Assembly (NCBI RefSeq): GCF_002946835.1
Contig: NZ_CP026652.1
Location: 5,828,001-5,892,000 of the forward strand
Direction: 5' to 3'
Source of the DNA: Streptomyces dengpaensis
GTDB lineage: Bacteria; Actinomycetota; Actinomycetes; Streptomycetales; Streptomycetaceae
DNA length: 64,000 bases
In this document: piece after piece, positions 56,384 to 64,000 of the stretch
Layout of the letters: every line of letters starts with the position of its first letter
How positions within the stretch are numbered: position 1 is the stretch's first letter
The notes under the pieces: model-generated
What the model was told of the DNA's origin: nothing
Seen by the model: the letters and a program-made list of their open reading frames with translations, nothing else
The model's database searches: none
Made by a program: the position numbers and the translations under genes

Positions 56384-57130
56384 ATGAGCCTGTTCCGCGA
56401 CGACGGCATCGTGCTGCGCACCCAGAAGCTGGGTGAGGCGGACCGGATCATCACGTTGCTCACACGCGGTCACGGGCGCGTACGGGCCGTAGCCCGTGGC
56501 GTACGGCGGACCAAGTCGAAGTTCGGGGCGCGGCTCGAACCCTTCTCGCACGTGGACGTGCAGTTCTTCGCGCGGGGGAGTGAGCTGGTCGGGCGCGGGC
56601 TGCCGTTGTGCACGCAGAGCGAGACGATCGCTCCGTACGGTGGCGGGATCGTGACCGACTACGCGCGGTACACCGCCGGGACGGCCATGCTGGAGACCGC
56701 CGAGCGGTTCACCGATCACGAGGGGGAGCCCGCGGTGCAGCAGTATCTGCTGCTGGTCGGCGGGCTCCGCACCCTCGCCCGGGGGGAACACGAACCCCAC
56801 CTCGTCCTCGACGCCTTCCTGCTGCGCTCCCTGGCCGTGAACGGTTACGCGCCCAGCTTCAGCGCCTGCGCGAAGTGCGGGATGCCCGGACCGAACCGGT
56901 TCTTCTCGGTCGCGGCGGGAGGTTCCGTCTGCGTGGACTGCCGGGTGCCCGGCAGCGTCGTACCCTCGCCGCAGACCCTGGAACTGCTCGGCGCGCTGCT
57001 TACGGGAGACTGGGAGACCGCGGACGCGTGCGAGCCGCGGTACGTGCGGGAGGGGAGCGGGCTGGTCTCCGCTTACCTGCACTGGCATCTCGAGCGTGGA
57101 CTGCGCTCACTTCGCTACGTAGAGAAGTAG
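56384..57130 (+). CDS. recO: DNA repair protein RecO
   Basis: A 248-residue recombination mediator that works with RecR to load RecA on SSB-coated single-strand DNA. N-terminal OB fold: SLFRDDGIVLRTQKLGEADR with ITLLTRGHGRVRAVARG. The C-terminal zinc site is CAKCGMPG ... GGSVCVDC. ATG 56384 gives the usual N-terminus; longer frames upstream come from the DUF1266 overlap. It is followed at 24 bp by uppS, the standard actinobacterial recO-uppS pair. Confidence 0.95.
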   Translation: MSLFRDDGIVLRTQKLGEADRIITLLTRGHGRVRAVARGVRRTKSKFGARLEPFSHVDVQFFARGSELVGRGLPLCTQSETIAPYGGGIVTDYARYTAGTAMLETAERFTDHEGEPAVQQYLLLVGGLRTLARGEHEPHLVLDAFLLRSLAVNGYAPSFSACAKCGMPGPNRFFSVAAGGSVCVDCRVPGSVVPSPQTLELLGALLTGDWETADACEPRYVREGSGLVSAYLHWHLERGLRSLRYVEK

Positions 57131-57154
57131 AAAAGCAAGGGAGACGAGAAGCAC

Positions 57155-58006
57155 ATGGTCGTACGCGGGATCCTGGGGCGTCAGCGCCGGGAGTACAAGG
57201 CGCCGCAGCCGCACCCGTCCGGTGCCCGCGCGCCGAAACTCCCCGGCGAGCTGATCCCCCGCCATGTGGCGATCGTCATGGACGGAAACGGTCGCTGGGC
57301 CAAGGAGCGCGGGCTGCCGCGCACCGAGGGTCACAAGGTCGGCGCCGAGCGCGTGCTGGACGTGCTGCAGGGCGCGATCGAGATGGGCGTCGGGGCGATC
57401 TCGCTGTACGCCTTCTCCACCGAGAACTGGAAGCGCTCGCCCGACGAGGTGCGCTTCCTGATGAACTTCAACCGCGACTTCATCCGCAAGACCCGCGACC
57501 AGCTCGACGAACTCGGCATCCGGGTGCGTTGGGTGGGCCGTATGCCCAAGCTGTGGAAGTCGGTGGCCAATGAGCTGCAGATCGCCCAGGAGCAGACCAA
57601 GGGCAACGACCGGCTGACCCTGTACTTCTGCATGAACTACGGCGGCCGCGCCGAGATCGCGGACGCGGCGCAGGCGCTGGCGGAGGACGTGAAGGCGGGG
57701 CGGCTCGACCCGTCCAAGGTCAGCGAGAAGACCTTCGCGAAGTACCTCTACTACCCCGACATGCCGGACGTGGATCTCTTCCTGCGGCCCAGCGGTGAGC
57801 AGCGCACCTCCAACTATCTGCTCTGGCAGAGCGCTTACGCCGAGATGGTCTTCCAGGACGTGCTGTGGCCCGACTTCGACCGGCGTGATCTGTGGCGGGC
57901 TTGCGTGGAGTTCGCGTCGCGGGACCGCCGGTTCGGCGGTGCGGTTCCGAACGAGGAGCTGCTCGCGATGGAGGCCGCGATGAAGGGCCGCCCCGGGGAC
58001 GAGTGA
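57155..58006 (+). CDS. uppS: Isoprenyl transferase (undecaprenyl/decaprenyl diphosphate synthase)
   Basis: A 283-residue cis-prenyltransferase that makes the polyprenyl diphosphate carrier for cell-wall synthesis. Signature motifs: [16 protein letters not shown] with catalytic Asp, [20 protein letters not shown], and the C-terminal [20 protein letters not shown]. Good Shine-Dalgarno GGGAG. It follows recO in an operon and ends at a hairpin (58007-58023). Confidence 0.95.
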   Translation: MVVRGILGRQRREYKAPQPHPSGARAPKLPGELIPRHVAIVMDGNGRWAKERGLPRTEGHKVGAERVLDVLQGAIEMGVGAISLYAFSTENWKRSPDEVRFLMNFNRDFIRKTRDQLDELGIRVRWVGRMPKLWKSVANELQIAQEQTKGNDRLTLYFCMNYGGRAEIADAAQALAEDVKAGRLDPSKVSEKTFAKYLYYPDMPDVDLFLRPSGEQRTSNYLLWQSAYAEMVFQDVLWPDFDRRDLWRACVEFASRDRRFGGAVPNEELLAMEAAMKGRPGDE

Positions 58007-58023
58007 CCCGCCCTGCGGGCGGG
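58007..58023 (+). terminator. Hairpin after uppS
   Basis: CCCGCCC-TGC-GGGCGGG directly after the uppS stop codon. A short but perfect 7-bp GC stem; no U-run. Confidence 0.6.
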
Positions 58024-58027
58024 GCGC

Positions 58028-58255
58028 TTCCGCTCCCGCTGTGGGCAATCTTCCCGCTCCCGCTGTGCCGGGTGCCGCTGACCACAAGGGCCCCCGGCAC
58101 TGGGGCTGAGATCGGGGGTGGGCACGCAGCCCGGCGTTGAACGGGGTGCCGCTGTGCCCACCCGTGCCGCCTGGGGGTCCCCCACGCCCTTAAGGCAGTG
58201 GGGGAGGCACGATTGCCCACAGCTACGTCAGGCTCAGCGGCACGACTGCCCACAG
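58028..58255. repeat. Intergenic repeat patch with family B copy
   Basis: TTCCGCTCCCGCTGTG and TTCCCGCTCCCGCTGTG stand in tandem (58028 and 58050). GCTGTGGGCAATC (58036) is the exact complement of GATTGCCCACAGC (58211); a further GACTGCCCACAGCTA follows near 58245. A family B copy (GGGGGTCCCCCACGCCCTTA, then AGGCAGTGGGGG) lies at 58173-58205. No gene. Confidence 0.7.
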
Positions 58256-58672
58256 CTAGGGCTTACGCGCCGCGCACTCCGCGCACGTGCCGAAGATTTC
58301 CACCGTGTGGGCGACGTTGACGTAGCCGTGCTCCGCGGCGATCGCTTCCGCCCACTTCTCGACGGCCGGGCCCTCGACCTCGACCGCCTTGCCGCAGACG
58401 CGGCAGACGAGGTGGTGGTGGTGCTCGCCGGAGGAGCAGCGGCGGTAGACGGACTCGCCGTCGGAGGTGCGCAGGACGTCGACCTCGCCGGCGTCGGCGA
58501 GGGACTGCAGCGTGCGGTACACGGTGGTGAGCCCGACCGAGTCGCCCTTGTGCTTGAGCATGTCGTGGAGTTCCTGCGCACTGCGGAACTCGTCCACCTC
58601 GTCGAGCGCTGCCGCCACGGCGGCACGCTGCCGGGTGGAACGGCCTCGTACAGGCGATCCAGCAGTTGTCAC
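58256..58672 (-). CDS. zur: Zinc uptake regulator Zur (Fur family)
   Basis: A 138-residue Fur-family repressor. Winged helix: RSAQELHDMLKHKGDSVGLT and TVYRTLQSLADAGEVDV. Metal sites: HHHHLVCRVCGKAVEVEG and FGTCAECAARKP give the CxxC pairs of the structural zinc. It lies 57 bp downstream of znuB on the same strand, which together with the Zur-like boxes before znuA argues for Zur rather than Fur or Nur. Start GTG 58672 has GGAGG six bases upstream. Confidence 0.92.
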   Translation of the reverse strand: MTTAGSPVRGRSTRQRAAVAAALDEVDEFRSAQELHDMLKHKGDSVGLTTVYRTLQSLADAGEVDVLRTSDGESVYRRCSSGEHHHHLVCRVCGKAVEVEGPAVEKWAEAIAAEHGYVNVAHTVEIFGTCAECAARKP

Positions 58673-58729
58673 CGTTGCCTCCTCACGTCTGCCTTGCCCG
58701 GTCATTGTGCCAGCCCGGACAGCGGGCGG

Positions 58730-59632
58730 TCAGACGCCGACCTTGTTCTCCTGATCGCGGTTCGCCGGAATCGCGCACTCCGCCGGGTCCCCGGTGGCCT
58801 GCGCGGCGGCGAGTGCTCGGGCCCGGCGGCGGGCCAGCGGAGTCGCCAGCGCCGTCAGCACGATGAACGCGCCGATGGTCAGCAGCACGATTGTCGCGCC
58901 GGGCGGTACGTCCTGGTAGTACGACGTCACGGTGCCGCCGGTCGTCACGCTCACGCCGATGGCCACCGCGATCGCGAACGTGGCCGCGAAGCTGCGGCTG
59001 AGCTGCTGGGCCGCCGCCACCGGGACCACCATCAGCGCGCTCACCAGCAGCAGGCCGACCACCCGCATCGCGACCGTCACCGTCACCGCGGCCGTGACCG
59101 CCGTGAGCAGGTTCAGGGCGCGCACCGGCAGGCCCGTCACGCGCGCGAACTCCTCGTCCTGGCTGACCGCGAACAGCTGGCGGCGCAGGCCGAGCGTGAC
59201 CAGCAGAACGAAGGCGGCGAGCAGGCAGATCGCCGTCACGTCGCTCTCCGACACCGTGGAGAGCGAGCCGAAGAGGTACGAGTTCAGGTTGGCGTTGGAG
59301 CCGGTCGGCGCGAGGTTGATGAACATCACGCCGCCCGCCATACCGCCGTAGAAGAGCATGGCGAGGGCGATGTCGCCGCGCGTCCTGCCGTACCAGCGGA
59401 TCAGTTCCATGAGGACGGCGCCGAGGACCGAGACGGCCGTCGCCATCCACACGGGCGACCAGGAGAGCAGGAAGCCGAGGCCGACGCCCGTCATCGCCAC
59501 GTGGCCGATTCCGTCGCCCATGAGCGCCTGGCGGCGCTGCACGAGGTAGATGCCGACGGCGGGCGCGGTGATGCCCACGAGGACGGCGGCGAGCAGGGCC
59601 CGCTGCATGAAGGCGTAGTCGAGGAAGTCCAT
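58730..59632 (-). CDS. znuB: Zinc ABC transporter permease
   Basis: A 300-residue ABC-3 type metal permease with eight or nine hydrophobic segments (ALLAAVLVGITAPAVGIYLV first) and the conserved VQRRQALMGDGIGHVAMTGV. The start overlaps the znuC stop (TGATG), so synthesis is coupled. Imports zinc with ZnuA and ZnuC. Confidence 0.92.
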   Translation of the reverse strand: MDFLDYAFMQRALLAAVLVGITAPAVGIYLVQRRQALMGDGIGHVAMTGVGLGFLLSWSPVWMATAVSVLGAVLMELIRWYGRTRGDIALAMLFYGGMAGGVMFINLAPTGSNANLNSYLFGSLSTVSESDVTAICLLAAFVLLVTLGLRRQLFAVSQDEEFARVTGLPVRALNLLTAVTAAVTVTVAMRVVGLLLVSALMVVPVAAAQQLSRSFAATFAIAVAIGVSVTTGGTVTSYYQDVPPGATIVLLTIGAFIVLTALATPLARRRARALAAAQATGDPAECAIPANRDQENKVGV

Positions 59633-60414
59633 CAGCTCAGCAGTCCCGTCCGGATCGGTTCGGCGTCGTGAGCCGCGTGCGGGTGTACGTGGTCGTGGCC
59701 GGGCAGCGCGTGCTGGCCGACCGCCCGCGGGGGCGGGCCGTCGTGCAGGACGCAGCCGTCGCGCAGCACGACCGCGCGGTCGATCAGCGGCTCCAGGGGG
59801 CCGAGTTCGTGCAGGACGAGCAGCACGGAGACGCCGGCCGCGACCTGCTCGCGCAGCGTCGCCGCGAGCACCTCCTGGCTGGCCAGGTCGACGCCCGCCA
59901 TCGGCTCGTCCATGATCAGCAGTTCGGGCTCGGAGGCCAGGGCGCGCGCGATGAGGACGCGCTGGTGCTGGCCGCCGGAGAGCGCGTTCACGGAGTCCTT
60001 GGCGCGGTCCGCCATGCCGACGAGGTCCAGTGCCTTGTGTACGGCCTCGTGGTCGGCCTTGCGCAGCACGCCGAAGCGGGCGCGCGACAGCCGCCCGGAG
60101 GACACCACCTCGGTCACCGTCGCGGGCACGCCGCCCGCGGCCGTCGTCCGCTGCGGCACGTACCCGACGCGCCCCCAGTCGCGGAAGCGGCGCCGCGGGG
60201 TGCCGAAGATCCCGATCTCGCCGCCGCTGACCGGGACCTGCCCGATGATGCTGCGCACGGCGGTGGACTTGCCGGAGCCGTTTGCGCCGAGCAGCGCGAC
60301 GACCTCGCCGCGGTGCACGGTGAGGTCGATGCCGCGCAGGACGGGGCGCGAGCCGAGTTCGGCGGTCACTGAGCGCAGGGATATGACGGGTTCCCCGAGC
60401 TGGTCAGCCTTCAT
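59632..60414 (-). CDS. znuC: Zinc ABC transporter ATP-binding protein
   Basis: A 260-residue ABC ATPase: Walker A ALLGANGSGKSTAVRSIIG, signature LSGGQHQRVLIARALAS, Walker B ELLIMDEPMAGVDLAS and H-loop LVLHELGPLEPL. The C-terminus is His-rich (HALPGHDHVHPHAAHD), as is usual for zinc transporters. It starts 84 bp after the znuA stop and is coupled to znuB. Confidence 0.93.
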   Translation of the reverse strand: MKADQLGEPVISLRSVTAELGSRPVLRGIDLTVHRGEVVALLGANGSGKSTAVRSIIGQVPVSGGEIGIFGTPRRRFRDWGRVGYVPQRTTAAGGVPATVTEVVSSGRLSRARFGVLRKADHEAVHKALDLVGMADRAKDSVNALSGGQHQRVLIARALASEPELLIMDEPMAGVDLASQEVLAATLREQVAAGVSVLLVLHELGPLEPLIDRAVVLRDGCVLHDGPPPRAVGQHALPGHDHVHPHAAHDAEPIRTGLLS

Positions 60415-60497
60415 GGCTCGCGCCTTCCGTCCGTCGTGTTCCGTACCGCGTACTGCATGTTGAGTGCTGCATGTTGAGTGCCGTGTTGCGTGCTGCG

Positions 60498-61472
60498 TTA
60501 CTTCGCGCCGAGAGCCTTCTCCAGCGCGGTCAGGTTCGACTTCATGACCGCGATGTAGTCATCGCCCTTGGACTTCTCGGTGATGCCCTCAAGGGGGTCG
60601 AGTACATCAGTCTTCAGTCCGGCGTCGTCCGCCAGGGTCTTCGCGGTCTTGTCGGAGACCAGTGTCTCGTAGAAGACGGTGGTGACGCCGTCGGCCTTGG
60701 CCTCCTCCTGGAGTTCCTTGATCCGGGCCGGGCTGGGCTCGCTCTCGGGGTCGAGGCCGGAGATGGCCTCCTGGGTCAGGCCATAGCGCTCGGCGAGGTA
60801 GCCGAAGGCGGCGTGGTTGGTGAAGAAGACCTTCGACTTCGTGTTCTTCAGACCGTCCGCGAACTCGGTGTTGAGGGCGCCGAGCTTCTTGACCAGGGCC
60901 TCGGCATTGGTCTTGTAGTCCGCCGCGTTGTCCGGGTCGGCCTTCTCGAAGGCCTTGCCCACACCCTCGGCGAGCTCGGCGTACTTCACGGGGTCGAGCC
61001 AGACGTGCGGGTCGAGGGCGTGCTCCTCCTCGGAGTGCTCTTCCCCGGCGTGCTCTTCCTCGCCCTCGTGGCTGTGGCCGGTGCTGCCGTGGTCCTCGAG
61101 CGTGGTCAGCGTGGCCGCGTCGATCTTGGTCTTGACCCCGGACTGCGCCACGGCGTCGTCGACGGCCGGCTGCAGGTCCTTGATGTAGAGGACGGCGTCC
61201 GCCTCCTGGAGCTGCGCGGTCTGCTGGGCGCTGATCTCCAGGTCGTGCGGCTCCTGACCGGGCTCGGTCAGGTTCGTGACGTTCACGTGCGTCCCGCCGA
61301 TCTCCTCGGCGAGGTACTGCATGGGATAGAACGACGCCACCACGTCGAGCTTCCCGCTGCTCTTGGCGTCGTCGGACCCGGAGGCGTCGGAGCAGGCCGA
61401 GAGGACTCCGAGACCGAGGGCGGTGGCCGCCGCGACCGCGGTGCCGGATATGAGGCGTCGTCGTACGTTCAT
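60498..61472 (-). CDS. znuA: Zinc-binding lipoprotein ZnuA
   Basis: A 324-residue cluster A-I metal-binding lipoprotein. Signal and lipobox: MNVRRRLISGTAVAAATALG, then LGVLSAC. Metal-site motifs: EPHDLEIS, the His-rich acidic loop HGSTGHSHEGEEEHAGEEHS marking zinc specificity, then DPHVWLDPVK and FFTNHAAFGYLAERYGL. The start ATG 61472 lies seven bases after a -10 candidate; upstream Met codons would fall within the promoter. The transcript is probably leaderless and repressed by Zur. Confidence 0.93.
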   Translation of the reverse strand: MNVRRRLISGTAVAAATALGLGVLSACSDASGSDDAKSSGKLDVVASFYPMQYLAEEIGGTHVNVTNLTEPGQEPHDLEISAQQTAQLQEADAVLYIKDLQPAVDDAVAQSGVKTKIDAATLTTLEDHGSTGHSHEGEEEHAGEEHSEEEHALDPHVWLDPVKYAELAEGVGKAFEKADPDNAADYKTNAEALVKKLGALNTEFADGLKNTKSKVFFTNHAAFGYLAERYGLTQEAISGLDPESEPSPARIKELQEEAKADGVTTVFYETLVSDKTAKTLADDAGLKTDVLDPLEGITEKSKGDDYIAVMKSNLTALEKALGAK

Positions 61473-61509
61473 GACACTCATTTTCAACAAATCTGGAAAC
61501 GATTGTCAA
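61472..61509 (-). promoter_or_regulatory. znuA promoter with two Zur-like boxes
   Basis: On the minus strand: TTGACA (61509-61504), 18 bases, GAAAAT (61485-61480), seven bases, ATG. Two sites resemble the Zur box TGAAAATGATTTTCA: TGAAAATGAGTGTCA (61486-61472, 13 of 15) and TGACAATCGTTTCCA (61508-61494, 11 of 15). They cover both promoter elements, so bound Zur would block RNA polymerase. Confidence 0.75.
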
Positions 61510-61696
61510 CAAGCCCTTGGTTTGCCTTGCGTAAAGGGCTCGGCGCGGGAGCCGGTCCCGGGAGTCGGTCCGGGAGTCGATATGGTTCGGTATGCGAGTC
61601 GATATGGCTCACTACGCGAACCGATTTGATACAGGGGTGGGCGGCGCCGGTAACCTGAATCATTCGCTGCCGTCCGTTCGTAATGAAGAGAGCACC

Positions 61697-63079
61697 GTGG
61701 CCGCCGACAAGATCGACACCATCGTCAGCCTGAGCAAGCGCCGTGGCTTCGTTTACCCCAGTAGTGAAATCTACGGTGGTCAGCGCGCCGCCTGGGACTA
61801 CGGCCCGCTCGGCGTCGAGCTCAAGGAGAACATCAAGCGCCAGTGGTGGCGTTACATGGTCACCTCCCGTGAGGACGTCGTCGGCATCGACTCGTCGGTG
61901 ATCCTGGCCACCGAGGTCTGGGTCGCGTCGGGTCACGTCGCCACCTTCACCGACCCGCTCACCGAGTGCACCTCCTGCCACAAGCGCTTCCGCGCCGACC
62001 ACCTGGAGGAGGCGTACGAGGCCAAGCACAACCACCTCCCGGAGAACGGCCTCGCCGACCTCAACTGCCCGAACTGCGGCAACAAGGGCACCTTCACCGA
62101 GCCCAAGCAGTTCTCGGGCCTCCTGTCCACCCACCTCGGCCCCACGCAGGACAGCGGCTCCGTCGCCTACCTGCGCCCCGAGACCGCCCAGGGCATCTTC
62201 ACCAACTTCGCCCAGGTGCAGACCACTTCGCGCCGCAAGCCGCCGTTCGGCATCGCCCAGATGGGCAAGTCCTTCCGCAACGAGATCACGCCCGGCAACT
62301 TCATCTTCCGCACCCGCGAGTTCGAGCAGATGGAGATGGAGTTCTTCGTCAAGCCGGGCGAGGACGAGAAGTGGCAGGAGTACTGGATGCAGGAGCGCTG
62401 GAACTGGTACACCGGCCTCGGTCTCCGCGAGGAGAACATGCGCTGGTACGAGCACCCGGCCGAGAAGCTCTCCCACTACTCCAAGCGCACCGCCGATATC
62501 GAGTACCGCTTCCGGTTCGGCGGCAACGAGTGGGGTGAGCTGGAGGGCGTCGCCAACCGCACCGACTACGACCTCTCCGCCCACGCCAAGGCCTCCGGCC
62601 AGGACCTCTCCTACTTCGACCAGGAGGCCGGCGAGCGCTGGACGCCGTACGTCATCGAGCCCGCGGCCGGTGTCGGCCGCGCGATGCTGGCGTTCCTCCT
62701 CGACGCCTACGTCGAGGACGAGGCCCCGAACGCCAAGGGCAAGATGGAGAAGCGCACGGTGCTGCGCCTCGACCCGCGCCTGGCGCCGGTCAAGGTCGCG
62801 GTGCTGCCTCTTTCCCGCAACCCGGAGCTGTCGCCCAAGGCCAAGGGCCTGGCCACCGCCCTGCGCCAGCACTGGAACATCGAGTTCGACGACGCCGGCG
62901 CCATCGGCCGTCGCTACCGCCGCCAGGACGAGATCGGCACCCCGTTCTGCGTCACGGTCGACTTCGACACGCTCGACGACAACGCGGTGACGGTGCGTGA
63001 GCGCGACACGATGAAGCAGGAGCGCGTGTCGCTCGACCAGATCGAGGGCTACCTCGCCTCGCGTCTGCTCGGCTGCTGA
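61697..63079 (+). CDS. glyS: Glycyl-tRNA synthetase (class II, dimeric type)
   Basis: A 460-residue synthetase that charges tRNA-Gly. N-terminal [20 protein letters not shown] and the motif 2 region [20 protein letters not shown] are diagnostic of the alpha2 GlyRS. Motif 3 appears as [17 protein letters not shown] Cys cluster ([16 protein letters not shown]) forms a zinc insertion. Start GTG 61697 gives the normal N-terminus ([16 protein letters not shown]); an upstream frame exists but lies in the promoter zone. Candidate promoter TTGATA (61626) and TAACCT (61651). Divergent from znuA, and ends in a perfect terminator. Confidence 0.96.
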   Translation: MAADKIDTIVSLSKRRGFVYPSSEIYGGQRAAWDYGPLGVELKENIKRQWWRYMVTSREDVVGIDSSVILATEVWVASGHVATFTDPLTECTSCHKRFRADHLEEAYEAKHNHLPENGLADLNCPNCGNKGTFTEPKQFSGLLSTHLGPTQDSGSVAYLRPETAQGIFTNFAQVQTTSRRKPPFGIAQMGKSFRNEITPGNFIFRTREFEQMEMEFFVKPGEDEKWQEYWMQERWNWYTGLGLREENMRWYEHPAEKLSHYSKRTADIEYRFRFGGNEWGELEGVANRTDYDLSAHAKASGQDLSYFDQEAGERWTPYVIEPAAGVGRAMLAFLLDAYVEDEAPNAKGKMEKRTVLRLDPRLAPVKVAVLPLSRNPELSPKAKGLATALRQHWNIEFDDAGAIGRRYRRQDEIGTPFCVTVDFDTLDDNAVTVRERDTMKQERVSLDQIEGYLASRLLGC

Positions 63080-63128
63080 GTCGCCGCTCGTAGCTCCTCG
63101 TAGTTCTGGGAGCTTGTCGTAGGGATTG

Positions 63129-63176
63129 CCCCGGTTCCGTTACGGACGTAACAGACGTAACGGAACCGGGGCTTTT
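63129..63176 (+). terminator. glyS rho-independent terminator
   Basis: CCCCGGTTCCGTTACG (63129-63144) and its exact complement CGTAACGGAACCGGGG (63156-63171), 11-base loop, followed by CTTTTC. The strongest terminator in the window. Confidence 0.95.
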
Positions 63177-63264
63177 CCCATCCGGTGCCCGTACGGCTTC
63201 GAAGGAGAGGTCATGCGCGGCCCGCAGCAGGCGGGTCGCGGTGACGAACCTCCACGGGGGCACC

Positions 63265-64000
63265 ATGCGCAAGCAAGCAGTCATCGCCGCGGCCGTCATG
63301 GCCATTGCCATCGGATCCGTCGGCTGTGGGGCGATGGGCGACGGGGGAGCGAGGGCCGACGCCTCCGCTGCCGCCGGGAACGCCGTCGAGAACAAGGCCG
63401 GTTTCGCCGCGGGCCTGCCGCGGGCCACCGGCAACCGGCTCACCGCCGTCGGCCTCACCGCCGACCAGCGGCTCGTCAGCTTCCGCACCGACCGGCCCGA
63501 CCGCACCCTCCCGCTCGGCAAGGTGAAGGGCCTCAAGGGCGACACCAAGCTCGTCGGCATCGACTACCGGATGCAGAACAACAAGCTGTACGGCGTCGGC
63601 GACCGCGGCGGCATCTACACCATCCGCGAGATCGGCGCGAAGGCCACGAAGGCCGGCCAGCTGAGCGTGGCCCTGCAGGGCCGCAGCTTCGGCGTCGACT
63701 TCAACCCGGCCGCGAACCGCCTGCGGGTCATCAGCGACACCGGCCAGAACCTCCGCCACAACATCGACGACCCGGCGGGCGCCCCGGCGGCCGGTACGAC
63801 CGCGAGCGACGGCACGCTGACCAACCCGCCGGTCCCGCCCGCCACGGTGGGTGCCACGGCCCAGGGCGTGACCGGGGCGGCGTACACGAACAACGACCTC
63901 TCCGCGACGACCGCGACCACCCTGTTCGACGTGGACACGGTGGGCGACCAGGTCTCCGTCCAGTCCCCGGCGAACGCGGGCAACCTGGCCCCCACCGGCA
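63265..64000 (+). CDS. DUF4394 lipoprotein, 3' end outside window
   Basis: 245 codons are visible of an exported protein. The N-terminus MRKQAVIAAAVMAIAIGSVG followed by Cys is a clear lipoprotein signal. The mature part has DUF4394 features: LTAVGLTADQRLVSFRTDRP, VGIDYRMQNNKLYGVGDRGG and FGVDFNPAANRLRVISDTGQ with NLRHNID, likely a beta-propeller-like fold. ATG 63265 is preceded by CGGGGG; function unknown. No stop before the window ends. Confidence 0.88.
   Translation, partial: MRKQAVIAAAVMAIAIGSVGCGAMGDGGARADASAAAGNAVENKAGFAAGLPRATGNRLTAVGLTADQRLVSFRTDRPDRTLPLGKVKGLKGDTKLVGIDYRMQNNKLYGVGDRGGIYTIREIGAKATKAGQLSVALQGRSFGVDFNPAANRLRVISDTGQNLRHNIDDPAGAPAAGTTASDGTLTNPPVPPATVGATAQGVTGAAYTNNDLSATTATTLFDVDTVGDQVSVQSPANAGNLAPTG

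Noticed and set aside
61565..61615. Direct repeat GAGTCGATATGG upstream of glyS as a regulatory site
   Set aside because: Only two short copies in low-complexity sequence, with no known factor; too weak to list.

Overview
The window is a 64 kb piece of a Streptomyces chromosome, or that of a very close relative. The evidence is the very high GC content, GTG/TTG starts, Shine-Dalgarno GGAGG sites, and a run of genes whose products and order fit the conserved Streptomyces core: hrcA-dnaJ-rsmE, tricorn protease, era, ybeY-phoH, leuA, recO, uppS, zur-znuCBA, glyS. Gene names and functions are read from motifs by eye; no database search was possible.

Layout. 1-8.6 kb: the end of an acyl-CoA synthetase, then a signalling block. 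The block is a soluble poly-HAMP hybrid histidine kinase with its response regulator on the minus strand, divergent from a GAF/SpoIIE phosphatase. 8.6-16.6 kb: hemW, DUF3097, an MBL hydrolase, and the heat-shock operon hrcA-dnaJ behind a perfect CIRCE operator, then a nitronate monooxygenase, rsmE and a VOC protein. 16.6-23.5 kb: a lipoprotein, tricorn protease, HIT protein, RNase Z and an adenine-deaminase-type enzyme. 23.5-27 kb: an MFS exporter, a 970-bp non-coding stretch holding a long hairpin, a secreted protein, and a lone PII gene beside a wrecked amtB. 27.7-33.8 kb: era, a two-component remnant, and the cytidine-deaminase-like / MmcQ / CBS / ybeY / phoH operon. 34-38.6 kb: PfkB kinase, a deleted MFS gene, a GH1 beta-glucosidase, and a protealysin-like protease with its emfourin inhibitor. 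38.7-46 kb: leuA with a leucine-rich leader peptide, a TerB protein, and an MMPL exporter with a two-component system. 46-55.3 kb: a probable sialic-acid/oligosaccharide utilisation cluster containing a sialidase, an aldolase-type lyase, a peptide-type ABC transporter and a FadR-type regulator. 55.7-64 kb: DUF1266, recO, uppS, zur-znuACB, glyS and the start of a DUF4394 lipoprotein.

The most unusual structure is not one classical system but a layer of small dispersed palindromic repeats and their effects on genes. Family A is about 100 bp with a CTGGGGGCTCCGCCCCCAG hairpin and a GCCGGACGGGCTG end. It ends one response regulator and replaces the front half of its kinase. Family B, short GGGGG...GGGGG palindromes, sits in frame inside era and the tricorn protease gene. 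A 226-bp MITE-like element with 22-bp perfect terminal inverted repeats splits the sialic-acid-type ABC operon and supplies the stop codon of its binding protein. A solo hairpin of the same family supplies the sialidase stop. Between the two permease genes of that operon lies a 39-codon micro-ORF of repeated Met-Thr-Pro units, overlapping both neighbours by stop/start codons.

Readable regulation: CIRCE for hrcA, two Zur-like boxes over a probably leaderless znuA promoter, a leucine attenuator for leuA, a FadR-like operator, and a palindrome in front of the MMPL gene.
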